The translations under genes and the position numbers were made by a program. Positions 1-6,746 of a stretch of DNA of 12,086 nt are shown one piece after another (positions within the stretch are counted from its first letter, which is position 1; every line of letters begins with the position of its first letter). This stretch comes from Phycisphaerae bacterium. Lineage in GTDB: Bacteria; Planctomycetota; Phycisphaerae; UBA1845. Under the pieces are notes generated by a model. That model was given only the letters and a program-made list of their open reading frames with translations. It was not told the DNA's origin and ran no database searches. Where the stretch lies: assembly GCA_029260155.1 (NCBI GenBank), contig JAJDDU010000258.1, positions 1-12,086 on the forward strand, written 5' to 3'.

Positions 1-132
1 GCCATCGCAGACTGTCTGCGCCGGCGGTGGAAACGGTGGCACGAAGGTCGGCTGTTGAGCGAACGACCTGCTCCCGAGCATGCCGCACACGCAGATCGTG
101 ATGAGAAACGGCATCATGCCATGACGAGTCAT
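1..132 (-). CDS. N-terminus of a secreted protein, truncated by the left edge of the window
   Basis: Only the first 44 codons are visible, read from an ATG at 132-130 with no stop before the edge. They encode a convincing Sec signal peptide: n-region MTRHGMMP, hydrophobic core FLITICVCGMLG, and a likely cleavage site after SFA (residue 25). The mature part begins QQPTFVPPFPPPAQT and is proline-rich, like a linker. The start is fixed by a strong Shine-Dalgarno, AAGGAGG (plus-strand 139-145), six bases before the ATG. The gene lies 82 bp downstream of comEC on the same strand and may be co-transcribed with it. Function cannot be told from this fragment. The start and export signal are well supported; identity is not. 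Confidence 0.75.
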   Translation of the reverse strand, partial: MTRHGMMPFLITICVCGMLGSRSFAQQPTFVPPFPPPAQTVCDG

Positions 133-214
133 ATTCGGCCTCCTTGCCAAAGCCCCCGCTGCGGACGCCTGGGGATCGGGCGCCATCCTATATCTATATC
201 GACGATACCGCCGT

Positions 215-2848
215 CTACCCTCCAAGCGGAATGGCGACGCTACGGGCGGCCTCGCGTGGCAGGAAGCCATGAACGCTCAACCCCGTCTCACGGATCGTGA
301 GCGTAACCGCTCCGTCGTCGGCAGTGTTGAACAGGACGCGGCTTCCTATGGCTTCGCGGAGCGCCTTAGAGGAATCGGCCGTGCGTTGGCTTGCCGATCG
401 AATGCAGATAGTCGGGTCTACGGCCGCGATGAACTCCGCCGTGTTGGGTTGGATGCCGCCGTGATGCGGGAGGACCAGGGCGTCAGCGCGGATTTCCGCT
501 TGTCGCATCAATGCTGCCATCGCATGCTCCTCGATGTCGCCGCACATCAGAATCGAGTGGCCGCGGTACGTCAGTCGAAGCACAATCGATGCGCCGTTGG
601 TAGATTCGGGGACGAAGTCGGTTGGCCGCAGAATCTCAATAAGCACGTTGCCGACCCTGGCTGTTTCGTTCGACGCCGGAAGTACCTTGACGGAGTGGTC
701 GCGACGACGCAGTTCTTCGAGCAGCGCTTCCGCCGGGCTCTGCGGCCGAGTGAGCGGCACGAACGAAGCATTGACCGTGATCGGCCCGGTGGGCATCGCG
801 TCAATAACCGACAACACGCCGCCGAAATGATCGAGATTGGGGTGACTGAGAATGACCCGGTCGATCTGACCGATGCCACGACTCTGGAGAAACGGAACGA
901 CGGTTGATGCGCCGGGGTCGTAGTTTCGGTTGGTCCCACAGTCGTACAACCAAGTTTTCCCGTTCGGAAACTCAATGACCGCCGCCGTTCCTCGCCCCAC
1001 GGACAGATGCGTGATGCGCAGTGACGCATCTCCATCAGGCTTGCCGATTAGGAGCGCCGCGCAACCCGCAACCGTCAATCCGCCTGCGCCTAGGAAAACC
1101 AGCCACCCCAGTCGAGGCGCGCGCGCCGACGTCCACCGGCGCGCCGCGCTCCACGCCGTCGGCTTGCCGAAGCGTATGGACCCAATCAGCAGGCAGACGA
1201 CAAGGGTGTAGACCGCAACGCACGCCAAGGACCATCGCCCGACGAAATTCAGTGACACTGCCGCGCATGACTCAACAAGCCACAAGAAGCCTCCTGCCAC
1301 CCATTCCGCCACGGGTCTGGCGATGAACGCTAAACCTGGGCTGACCAACTCTATCATGACGGTAACGAATCCCAAGAACACCGTCAGCGTGAACGGCCAC
1401 ATCAGCAGTAATCCGAAAACGCAGGCAAACATCGCGAGATGGCCGAAGTGAATGCCAACGAGCGGAGTGGATACGAGGCACGCTGCGGTTCCGACCGCGG
1501 CCATGCTGCAAATAGTGTGATAGAGTCGCCACGCTGCCCGCCGAATCGGTGACAGCCTTGGCGATCGCCTGCCCGTCGTGTCCACCGGAGTGATCCAGCG
1601 AGCGACCATTGCGTGCCACCATTCGAGCAGCGGGTGACTCAAGTAGCAAATGGCATACACTCCGGCGAAGGACAATTGAAAGCCGGCACCAAACAGCACC
1701 GGCGGTCGAATGGCGAGCAGGATCATCATCGCCAGTGAGATCGAGTTCGCGGCGCAGGGTGTGCGTCGCAATAGCATGCCGAAACAGTAGACAAGTCCAA
1801 TGATCGTCGCCCGGAAAATCGGCGGTCGCGGTTCGACGATACCGACATAGAGAATGAGCACTGCGATGACGAACACGGCGCACCGGCGACGTGTTCCACC
1901 GAAAAACCGCGCAATGAACCACACGAAACCGGCGATGACGCCAACATGCGCGCCACTGACAGCCAAGAAGTGCGCCGTCCCCGTACGAATGAACAGCTGC
2001 TCCGTCTTCGGGTCGACCGCGTGGCGATCACCGAGCACCATCGTTTCGAGCAATGCAGTCTGTTGGTCTCGCGTCGCAATGTCGTCGTCTATGAATGCCG
2101 CATGTGCCCGTGCGCGCAGTCCGGCCAGATAAGATCGCCAACCGCTACGCGCGGTGGTCGCAACAAGTTCCGCACTCGGACAGACCATGGCCACCAGCAC
2201 GCCGCGCCTGCGCTGCCATTGGGCAAAATCAAACTGCCCCGGATTGGACGGCGGCGGCGGTCGGTAGAGTTTCCCGAACATCTCAACCGAATCTCCGAGA
2301 CGAACCTCGCCATCGCCACCGGCGATCTTCACCGCAACCGTACCGCTGACACTGATCGGACCGTCGCGCCCCTCGATCGAAGACGCTTCAACGAGAAACC
2401 GCGTACTCTCCCGGTCATACATCCAGCGACTGAAAAACATGTCGCGGCGCGAAGACAGCCGAGGCGCCGACACGACTGTGCCATAGACCCGAGCAATCAC
2501 CGGCGGATCGCCGACATACCTGACAATATGATCGGGCGATATGCGACGGTAGCTGCCATCGTGCAGAATGCCCCCGAGCGCAACGGCCCCTGCGAATGAC
2601 GACAGACGTACCCATGCCGGCCAGCGCATGAACAGCCCGGCGACCGCCGGCACGCAGAACGAAAGATACACGCCGAGTGGCAAGTGAAGCGCGTAGTCCG
2701 CCACAATCCCGCAGACCATCCCCAACGCCGCCGGCAAGAGCGGCGCCGGTCGTGGGCGGCGACCCACATCTTCAGGAAAGGGATGTGTCACACTGGCCGG
2801 GTTCATGAGCGGAAACCTGCCTGCACGTTGCCTAGTGGAACGATACAT
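215..2848 (-). CDS. comEC: ComEC/Rec2 family DNA-internalisation competence protein
   Basis: Polytopic inner-membrane channel of natural transformation, which passes single-stranded DNA into the cytoplasm. In the 877-residue reading, N-terminal membrane segments (about 37-95) precede an OB-like DUF4131 region (about 115-225). The Competence domain follows (about 265-560), with the family signatures HFLAVSGAHVG (293-303) and GAGFQLSFAGV (387-397) and many hydrophobic helices. The C-terminal metallo-beta-lactamase domain (about 608-860) has SHPNLDHFGG (669-678), CGDIE (Asp771) and LPHHGG (793-798). Its first motif is HxNxDH, where many ComEC proteins have HxDxDH. Length is in the usual 700-900 range. 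The start is uncertain: the ATG at 2848 has little ribosome-binding site, and an ATG at 2806 (residue 15) after AGGCAGG is an equally good choice. DNA uptake is the known family role; competence in this organism is inferred. Confidence 0.93.
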   Translation of the reverse strand: MYRSTRQRAGRFPLMNPASVTHPFPEDVGRRPRPAPLLPAALGMVCGIVADYALHLPLGVYLSFCVPAVAGLFMRWPAWVRLSSFAGAVALGGILHDGSYRRISPDHIVRYVGDPPVIARVYGTVVSAPRLSSRRDMFFSRWMYDRESTRFLVEASSIEGRDGPISVSGTVAVKIAGGDGEVRLGDSVEMFGKLYRPPPPSNPGQFDFAQWQRRRGVLVAMVCPSAELVATTARSGWRSYLAGLRARAHAAFIDDDIATRDQQTALLETMVLGDRHAVDPKTEQLFIRTGTAHFLAVSGAHVGVIAGFVWFIARFFGGTRRRCAVFVIAVLILYVGIVEPRPPIFRATIIGLVYCFGMLLRRTPCAANSISLAMMILLAIRPPVLFGAGFQLSFAGVYAICYLSHPLLEWWHAMVARWITPVDTTGRRSPRLSPIRRAAWRLYHTICSMAAVGTAACLVSTPLVGIHFGHLAMFACVFGLLLMWPFTLTVFLGFVTVMIELVSPGLAFIARPVAEWVAGGFLWLVESCAAVSLNFVGRWSLACVAVYTLVVCLLIGSIRFGKPTAWSAARRWTSARAPRLGWLVFLGAGGLTVAGCAALLIGKPDGDASLRITHLSVGRGTAAVIEFPNGKTWLYDCGTNRNYDPGASTVVPFLQSRGIGQIDRVILSHPNLDHFGGVLSVIDAMPTGPITVNASFVPLTRPQSPAEALLEELRRRDHSVKVLPASNETARVGNVLIEILRPTDFVPESTNGASIVLRLTYRGHSILMCGDIEEHAMAALMRQAEIRADALVLPHHGGIQPNTAEFIAAVDPTICIRSASQRTADSSKALREAIGSRVLFNTADDGAVTLTIRETGLSVHGFLPREAARSVAIPLGG

Positions 2849-2850
2849 TT

Positions 2851-2880
2851 ATCGTAGTCCAACGCCCGCAGTCCCGCCAA
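2851..2880 (-). promoter_or_regulatory. Possible comEC promoter
   Basis: On the minus strand, TTGGCG (plus 2875-2880) and TACGAT (plus 2851-2856) are separated by 18 bases; each matches four of six positions of the sigma-70 consensus. A start point about seven bases after the -10 would fall near 2844, inside the first codon of the longer comEC reading, and would favour the ATG at 2806. This is a weak match in G+C-rich DNA and could be chance. Confidence 0.25.
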
Positions 2881-2887
2881 CCGGCAC

Positions 2888-2922
2888 CCCACCCCTCGTT
2901 CCTCGGAACGGCAAGGGGCGGG
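2888..2922. other. Strong stem-loop in the comEC/HAD divergent region
   Basis: The arms CCCACCCCT (2888-2896) and AGGGGCGGG (2914-2922) pair over nine positions with one A-C mismatch. They enclose a second dyad, CGTTCC/GGAACG (2897-2902 and 2905-2910). No T-tract follows on either strand, so it is not a standard intrinsic terminator. It could be a structural element, a binding site or a copy of a dispersed palindromic repeat. No second copy was seen in this window. Confidence 0.5.
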
Positions 2923-2970
2923 TCTCTCGCTGATCGCGTGGTGCGTGCGTTCTGATTCCTGAATTCCCTT

Positions 2971-3022
2971 CGCCCGTGTTGTAACAGCGCTACCCGTCGA
3001 GTATTACGGTTACACACGGGCG
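2971..3022 (+). promoter_or_regulatory. Inverted repeat overlapping a candidate promoter of the HAD-tdh cluster
   Basis: The left arm CGCCCGTGTTGTAAC (2971-2985) is the reverse complement of the right arm GTTACACACGGGCG (3009-3022), apart from one extra base in the left arm; the spacer is 23 bp. A sigma-70-like pair sits within it: TTGTAA (2979-2984) and TATTAC (3002-3007), 17 bases apart and each 4/6 to consensus. The left arm therefore covers the -35, the -10 lies in the spacer, and the right arm covers the expected start point near 3014. This geometry fits a repressor operator; a stem-loop in the leader RNA is the alternative. The repeat is seen directly; promoter and operator roles are inferred. 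Confidence 0.45.
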
Positions 3023-3041
3023 ACGCGGGGAGAATACGCAA

Positions 3042-3626
3042 ATGCGACAAGCGGTGATCTTCGATCTCGACGGCACACTCACGGTCGGCAACCTCGACTT
3101 CGACGGCATTCGCGCCGAGATAGGACTGCCCGACGGGCCGATCCTCGAAGCGTTGGAGCACATGACACCGCCCCAACGCGCCGCCGCCGAGGGCATCCTC
3201 CACCGGCACGAGCGTCGGGCTGCGGAGACGGCGCGCTTGCAGGACGGAGCAGCAGAGACCGTGGCTGAGCTGCGTACGCGGAACCTGCCGGTCGGAATCC
3301 TCACGCGGAACGCGAGGCCCTGGGCGCGGTGCGTCCTGGACCGATTCGGGATCGAAGTGGACGGCCTGCGAACGCGCGAAGACGGCTTGGTCAAACCCGA
3401 CCCGCAGGGCTTGTTCCGGCTGTGCGAGCAGTTCGGCGCCGCGCCCGAGGCGTCCTGGATGGTCGGGGACTACCTGTTTGATATCCAAGCCGGCAGCAGG
3501 GCAGGGATGACCACGGTACTCATGATCGGCGATGCAGAACGACCCGAGTTCGCCGATCAAGCCGACCACGTTATCCGATCATTGCCCCGGTTGCTGGAAC
3601 TTGTCGCCACATCTGATCGCGCTTAG
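3042..3626 (+). CDS. HAD-superfamily hydrolase, phosphoglycolate-phosphatase-like
   Basis: Cytoplasmic Mg-dependent phosphatase of HAD subfamily IA. All four motifs are intact: motif I FDLDGTLT (nucleophile Asp8, acid/base Asp10), motif II ILTRNAR (Thr88), motif III VKPDP (Lys118), motif IV VGDYLFDI (Asp143, Asp147). A helical cap (about residues 17-75) lies between motifs I and II. At 194 residues it is slightly short for the family (about 200-230). The ATG is preceded by GCGGGGAG (3025-3032). It is the first gene of a four-gene plus-strand cluster, 36 bp before the next. Phosphoglycolate is the commonest substrate assigned to such proteins, but nucleotide or sugar phosphates are equally possible and nothing here decides between them. 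Confidence 0.9.
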   Translation: MRQAVIFDLDGTLTVGNLDFDGIRAEIGLPDGPILEALEHMTPPQRAAAEGILHRHERRAAETARLQDGAAETVAELRTRNLPVGILTRNARPWARCVLDRFGIEVDGLRTREDGLVKPDPQGLFRLCEQFGAAPEASWMVGDYLFDIQAGSRAGMTTVLMIGDAERPEFADQADHVIRSLPRLLELVATSDRA

Positions 3627-3662
3627 CATGCTGGAAAGTGCGGCAGCGAAGGAACCCTCTCG

Positions 3663-4403
3663 ATGAAACTCATTCTTACGGTCGTGGCCATCCTGACGTT
3701 GACCGCGGTCACGTACTCTGAAGAACCGACCGTCGATGTTGAGACCATACTCGACCAGTTGGAATCGCGCGGCGCGGCCATCGAGGATATCCGCTGCTCG
3801 GTCGAGTTCCAAGACGAAGACCGAATCACCGAGGACGTCACGAAGCGATTTGGCTCCATTCTCTTCAAACGCAAGAAGCCGAACCCAATCTTCTTGATCG
3901 AATTCAGAAAAACCGTTCAGGACGGTCGGCCGAACAGAAAGAGAATCTGGTATCGGTTCGACGGTCGCTATCTCTACGAAGCCCTCGAACGATCGAAGTC
4001 GATCATCAAGCGAGACTACGCTCCACCGGGCACGGAGATCGACCTGTTCGACATGGAGAACGCCCCGTTTCCGATTCCCTTCGGGCAGAAAAAGGAGGAG
4101 ATACTGCGTCACTTTGACGTGACAATCGGTCCGGGCAACAAGAATGCGCCGGCCGACACGCACCACTTGATTTGTGTGCCCAAACCAGAGGATCGATTCG
4201 CCAAGGACTACACCAAGGTGCAGTTCTTCGTGTCGAAGAAGCTGCGCTTGCCGGTGCGCATCGTCATGACAGCGAACCCGCCGAACAAGGAAATGACGGC
4301 GGACTTTCCGGATCTTTCCGAAGAATCGATCAACAACGGTCTTCCCGACTCCGCTTTTGAACTACCGCGCGAGACGAAGAGCTACCCAACGGCCAAGGAA
4401 TAA
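3663..4403 (+). CDS. Secreted LolA-fold (outer-membrane lipoprotein-sorting-like) protein
   Basis: A 246-residue exported protein. The signal peptide has a short n-region (MK), a hydrophobic core (LILTVVAILTLTAV) and probable cleavage near TYS-EE at residue 19. The mature part resembles planctomycete members of the LolA-like fold: an early helix (ILDQLESRG), strands around RIWYRFDGRYLYEALE, the late segment VQFFVSKKLRLPVRIV and a C-terminal SAFELP strand. True LolA carries lipoproteins across the periplasm; many planctomycete paralogues have no known cargo, so only the fold is assigned. AAGGAA lies about 10 bases before the ATG. Its stop is three bases before tdh, and the tdh ribosome-binding site (AAGGAA, 4395-4400) lies in its last codons, so the two are probably translationally coupled. 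Its link to amino-acid catabolism is unexplained. Confidence 0.75.
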   Translation: MKLILTVVAILTLTAVTYSEEPTVDVETILDQLESRGAAIEDIRCSVEFQDEDRITEDVTKRFGSILFKRKKPNPIFLIEFRKTVQDGRPNRKRIWYRFDGRYLYEALERSKSIIKRDYAPPGTEIDLFDMENAPFPIPFGQKKEEILRHFDVTIGPGNKNAPADTHHLICVPKPEDRFAKDYTKVQFFVSKKLRLPVRIVMTANPPNKEMTADFPDLSEESINNGLPDSAFELPRETKSYPTAKE

Positions 4404-4406
4404 TCA

Positions 4407-5552
4407 ATGCCCCAGACCATGACCGCCGTTCGCAAAGTCAAACCAGAGAAAGGCCTGGTTGTCGAAGACATTCCGATTCCAGTCATCGGGCCTGACGATG
4501 TCCTCGTCCAAGTCGAGGCAGCTGGAATCTGCGGCACCGACCTGCACATCTGGAATTGGGATCGTTGGTCATCTCGCCGCGTCAAGCCACCATTGACATT
4601 GGGACATGAGTTCGCCGGCACTGTGGTCGAAGTGGGAGGGCGTGTATCGACGGTGTCAGTGGGCGACTACGTCTCTGCGGAATCGCATATTACCTGTGGA
4701 ATGTGTTACCAGTGTCGCACGGGCCAGGCGCACATGTGCCCCAACACCGTAATCATCGGCGTCGACCGCGAGGGCGGTTTTGCGGAATACGTCGTGGTCC
4801 CGGAGAAAGTGATCTGGCGCAATGACCGCGACAAGATTCCACCCGAGATCGCCTGCCTCCAGGAACCGTTCGGCAACGCCGTCTTCTCCACCATGAATCA
4901 GGACATCACCGGCCAATCTGTGGGAATTTTGGGCTGCGGGCCGATCGGACTGTTCAGCATCGGCATTGCCAAGGCCTCGGGCGCATCGAGCGTGCTCGCC
5001 TCCGACATAAACCAGTTTCGACTCGATCTGGCGACAAAGATGGGCGCGCAACAGGTCTTCAACCCGACCAAGTTTTCAGGCGACGGCGACGGAGGAATCG
5101 TAGACGCGATGGTCAGTGCCAATGGCGGATTCGGCATCGACATCATCTTGGAAATGAGCGGCGCGCCGGCTGCGATCAACACGGCATTCAAGGCTGTGCG
5201 CAACGGCGGAGTGGTCGTTCTCTTCGGAATACCCTCCAAACCCGTCGAAATCGACGTGGCCGAGAACATGATCTTCAAGAATCTGACAGTCCATTCCCTC
5301 AACGGCCGGCGCATCTTCGACACCTGGTACAAGACGAGGTGGTTGCTGAGCGAGGGCCTTGTCGACCTACGACCGCTCATTACCAAGAAGATCAAGCTCG
5401 AAGAAATCAATGAGTCCATGCCCCTGCTCGAAGATGGCCAAGTCTGCAAACTGGTCGTCATCCCAGAGCATAAGTCCGCCCCCCAAGCGTCCGAACGCGC
5501 CGTGTCCAAGACGCCCGACCCCAACATCAAAGGCACCGTAGTGCATCGCTAA
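4407..5552 (+). CDS. tdh: L-threonine 3-dehydrogenase (zinc-dependent MDR family)
   Basis: Cytoplasmic NAD-dependent enzyme oxidising L-threonine to 2-amino-3-ketobutyrate. As recalled, it aligns along its length with E. coli Tdh, including GICGTDLHIWNW, SHITCGMC, EPFGNAV and EMSGAP. Visible residues are the catalytic zinc ligands Cys42, His67 and Glu68, Thr44 and His94 near the substrate, the structural zinc cysteines 97, 100, 103 and 111, the Rossmann motif GCGPIG (176-181), and Asp200 at the end of the second strand for NAD preference. E. coli Tdh is 341 residues; this one is 381, partly from a polar tail (about 354-381) rich in Pro, Ser and Lys. The usual partner kbl (2-amino-3-ketobutyrate CoA ligase) is not here; a flavoenzyme follows after 31 bp. 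A related polyol or sugar-alcohol dehydrogenase is the main alternative. Confidence 0.88.
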   Translation: MPQTMTAVRKVKPEKGLVVEDIPIPVIGPDDVLVQVEAAGICGTDLHIWNWDRWSSRRVKPPLTLGHEFAGTVVEVGGRVSTVSVGDYVSAESHITCGMCYQCRTGQAHMCPNTVIIGVDREGGFAEYVVVPEKVIWRNDRDKIPPEIACLQEPFGNAVFSTMNQDITGQSVGILGCGPIGLFSIGIAKASGASSVLASDINQFRLDLATKMGAQQVFNPTKFSGDGDGGIVDAMVSANGGFGIDIILEMSGAPAAINTAFKAVRNGGVVVLFGIPSKPVEIDVAENMIFKNLTVHSLNGRRIFDTWYKTRWLLSEGLVDLRPLITKKIKLEEINESMPLLEDGQVCKLVVIPEHKSAPQASERAVSKTPDPNIKGTVVHR

Positions 5553-5583
5553 CGGATCACACTTTCCACGGCGACAGGTCACC

Positions 5584-6564
5584 ATGAATACGGAACAGGT
5601 CGACATCGCGATCATCGGCGCGGGGTTCGCCGGAGCGGCGACGGCTTATCACCTCACGCGCACCGCATCGCGTCGCGTCGTGATTCTGGAACAGGAATCC
5701 ACGCCAGGGGAGCACTCGTCGGGACGCAACGCCGCCATCATTCGCCAAGAAGGTGTGGACCCCGCGTTGCACCCACTGCTCGCCGAAGGGGCAGCCGAGT
5801 TACGCGGCGGGAGACTCGCACCGTTTGAGCGTAGCGGCGTCATGCTCTTGGGTATGGGCAACGAAGCGGTGCAGTCGCATTTCCCCCGTGCAAGCGGCGA
5901 CGGCCTGTGGTGTCCCAACGACGGCGTGTTGGACGTAGCCCGCTTGCTCGACACCTACCTCAGCGGCGTGGACGTTCGACTGAATACGAAAGTGCTCAGT
6001 TGGCAACGCCGTGGCGAAGGGGTGCGAATCGAATCGACACAAGGGACGATCGACTGCAAGCTCGTGGTCAACGCGGCAGGCCCCTGGGCCGGAGAATTGG
6101 GCGGCTTGCCGCTGACGCCGATGAACCGTCACATCTTCACCACAACGCCGATCGAATGGGTCAGACCCGATTGGCCATGCGTCTGGGATACCGAAGCAGG
6201 TTTGTATTTCAGGCCCGAGTCCGGCGGCTTGCTGCTGAGCTGCTGCGATGAGGTGGCCGCCCAACCCGGAGACTACACCGAAGACCCCGCGATGATCGAA
6301 GAGTTGGCAGACAAAATCGAGCGCGCCCAGCCCGGCTTGGGGGAATTGTCGGTACAGTCGTCTTGGGTCGGACAGCGCACCTTCGCCGTCGATCGGAGAT
6401 TCGTCATCGGCTTCGACCCGCGCGACGACCGGGTCTTCCACGTCGCCGGCCTCGGCGGACACGGCGTGACAGCCTCATTCGGCGTCGGACGATTGGCCGC
6501 CGAACTCATCGCCGGCGGACCCGCGAAAGACGCGCAGGCGCTCGCGCCCGCGCGCCTGCTGTAA
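5584..6564 (+). CDS. FAD-dependent amino-acid dehydrogenase/oxidase, DAO (DauA-like) family
   Basis: Flavoenzyme of the D-amino-acid oxidase/glycine oxidase fold. It starts with the FAD-binding dinucleotide fold IAIIGAGFAGAATAYHL (Gly12, Gly14, Gly17), with Glu36 at the end of the second strand for the ribose and SGRNAA (46-51) at the flavin. LVVNAAGPWAGEL is the second FAD-contacting segment, and the C-terminal AGLGGHGVTASFG (about 288-300) closes the flavin site. SWVGQRTFAVD and AGLYFRPESGG resemble, from memory, the segments of D-arginine dehydrogenase DauA carrying its substrate-binding Arg and Tyr. At 326 residues it is shorter than most (about 370-390). No signal peptide is seen. It is last in the cluster, just after tdh. 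Substrate could be a D-amino acid, glycine or an N-methyl amino acid; the family call is firm, the substrate is not. Confidence 0.85.
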   Translation: MNTEQVDIAIIGAGFAGAATAYHLTRTASRRVVILEQESTPGEHSSGRNAAIIRQEGVDPALHPLLAEGAAELRGGRLAPFERSGVMLLGMGNEAVQSHFPRASGDGLWCPNDGVLDVARLLDTYLSGVDVRLNTKVLSWQRRGEGVRIESTQGTIDCKLVVNAAGPWAGELGGLPLTPMNRHIFTTTPIEWVRPDWPCVWDTEAGLYFRPESGGLLLSCCDEVAAQPGDYTEDPAMIEELADKIERAQPGLGELSVQSSWVGQRTFAVDRRFVIGFDPRDDRVFHVAGLGGHGVTASFGVGRLAAELIAGGPAKDAQALAPARLL

Positions 6565-6574
6565 ATCGCATCGC

Positions 6575-6593
6575 CGCTTGGCCAGCGTTTTTT
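6575..6593 (+). terminator. Short stem with T6 tract after the four-gene cluster
   Basis: CGCT (6575-6578) pairs with AGCG (6584-6587) around a five-base loop, directly followed by six T residues (6588-6593). The stem is only four base pairs, so the terminator is weak, but it is in the right place, 11 bases after the flavoenzyme stop. A second small stem (TTGCG 6596-6600 with CGCAA 6606-6610) follows immediately. Confidence 0.45.
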
Positions 6594-6734
6594 AATTGCG
6601 TTCAGCGCAAGATTCTTCGCAATCGGACTCCCTACTGTGACATGAATAGGTGAGAATCTAAAGATACGGTACTCCGTTCGGTGATGCGACAAACCCGCCG
6701 GTGTGGACGTTTGCAGCCTCCGCTTGGAGCCAAC

Positions 6735-6740
6735 AGGAGG
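6735..6740 (+). promoter_or_regulatory. Ribosome-binding site that fixes a GTG start
   Basis: A perfect AGGAGG sits six bases before the GTG at 6747. No comparable site precedes the in-frame ATGs at 6681 and 6684, and translation from GTG begins directly with a clean signal peptide. The GTG is therefore the likely start of the beta-helix protein. Confidence 0.8.
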
Positions 6741-6746
6741 ACGACA

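Noticed and set aside
55..300. An 81-codon plus-strand open frame at the left end
   Set aside because: It is antisense to the signal-peptide start at 132 and to the end of comEC, and has low-quality composition.
1946..2599. A 217-codon plus-strand open frame inside comEC
   Set aside because: Arg- and His-rich translation with no domain and no ribosome-binding site, opposite a well-supported ComEC.
2832..3569. A 245-codon minus-strand open frame over the divergent region and opposite the HAD gene
   Set aside because: It is antisense to a gene with all four HAD motifs, its translation resembles no family, and it extends through the hairpins; it is a G+C-driven shadow.
3579..4166. A 195-codon minus-strand open frame opposite the LolA-like gene
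   Set aside because: The plus-strand product has a signal peptide, family resemblance and operon spacing; the antisense product has none of these.
3042..6564. The cluster as a photorespiration-like glycolate/glycine pathway
   Set aside because: The HAD substrate is unknown and no glycolate oxidase or transaminase is present; the idea rests only on a possible phosphoglycolate phosphatase label.
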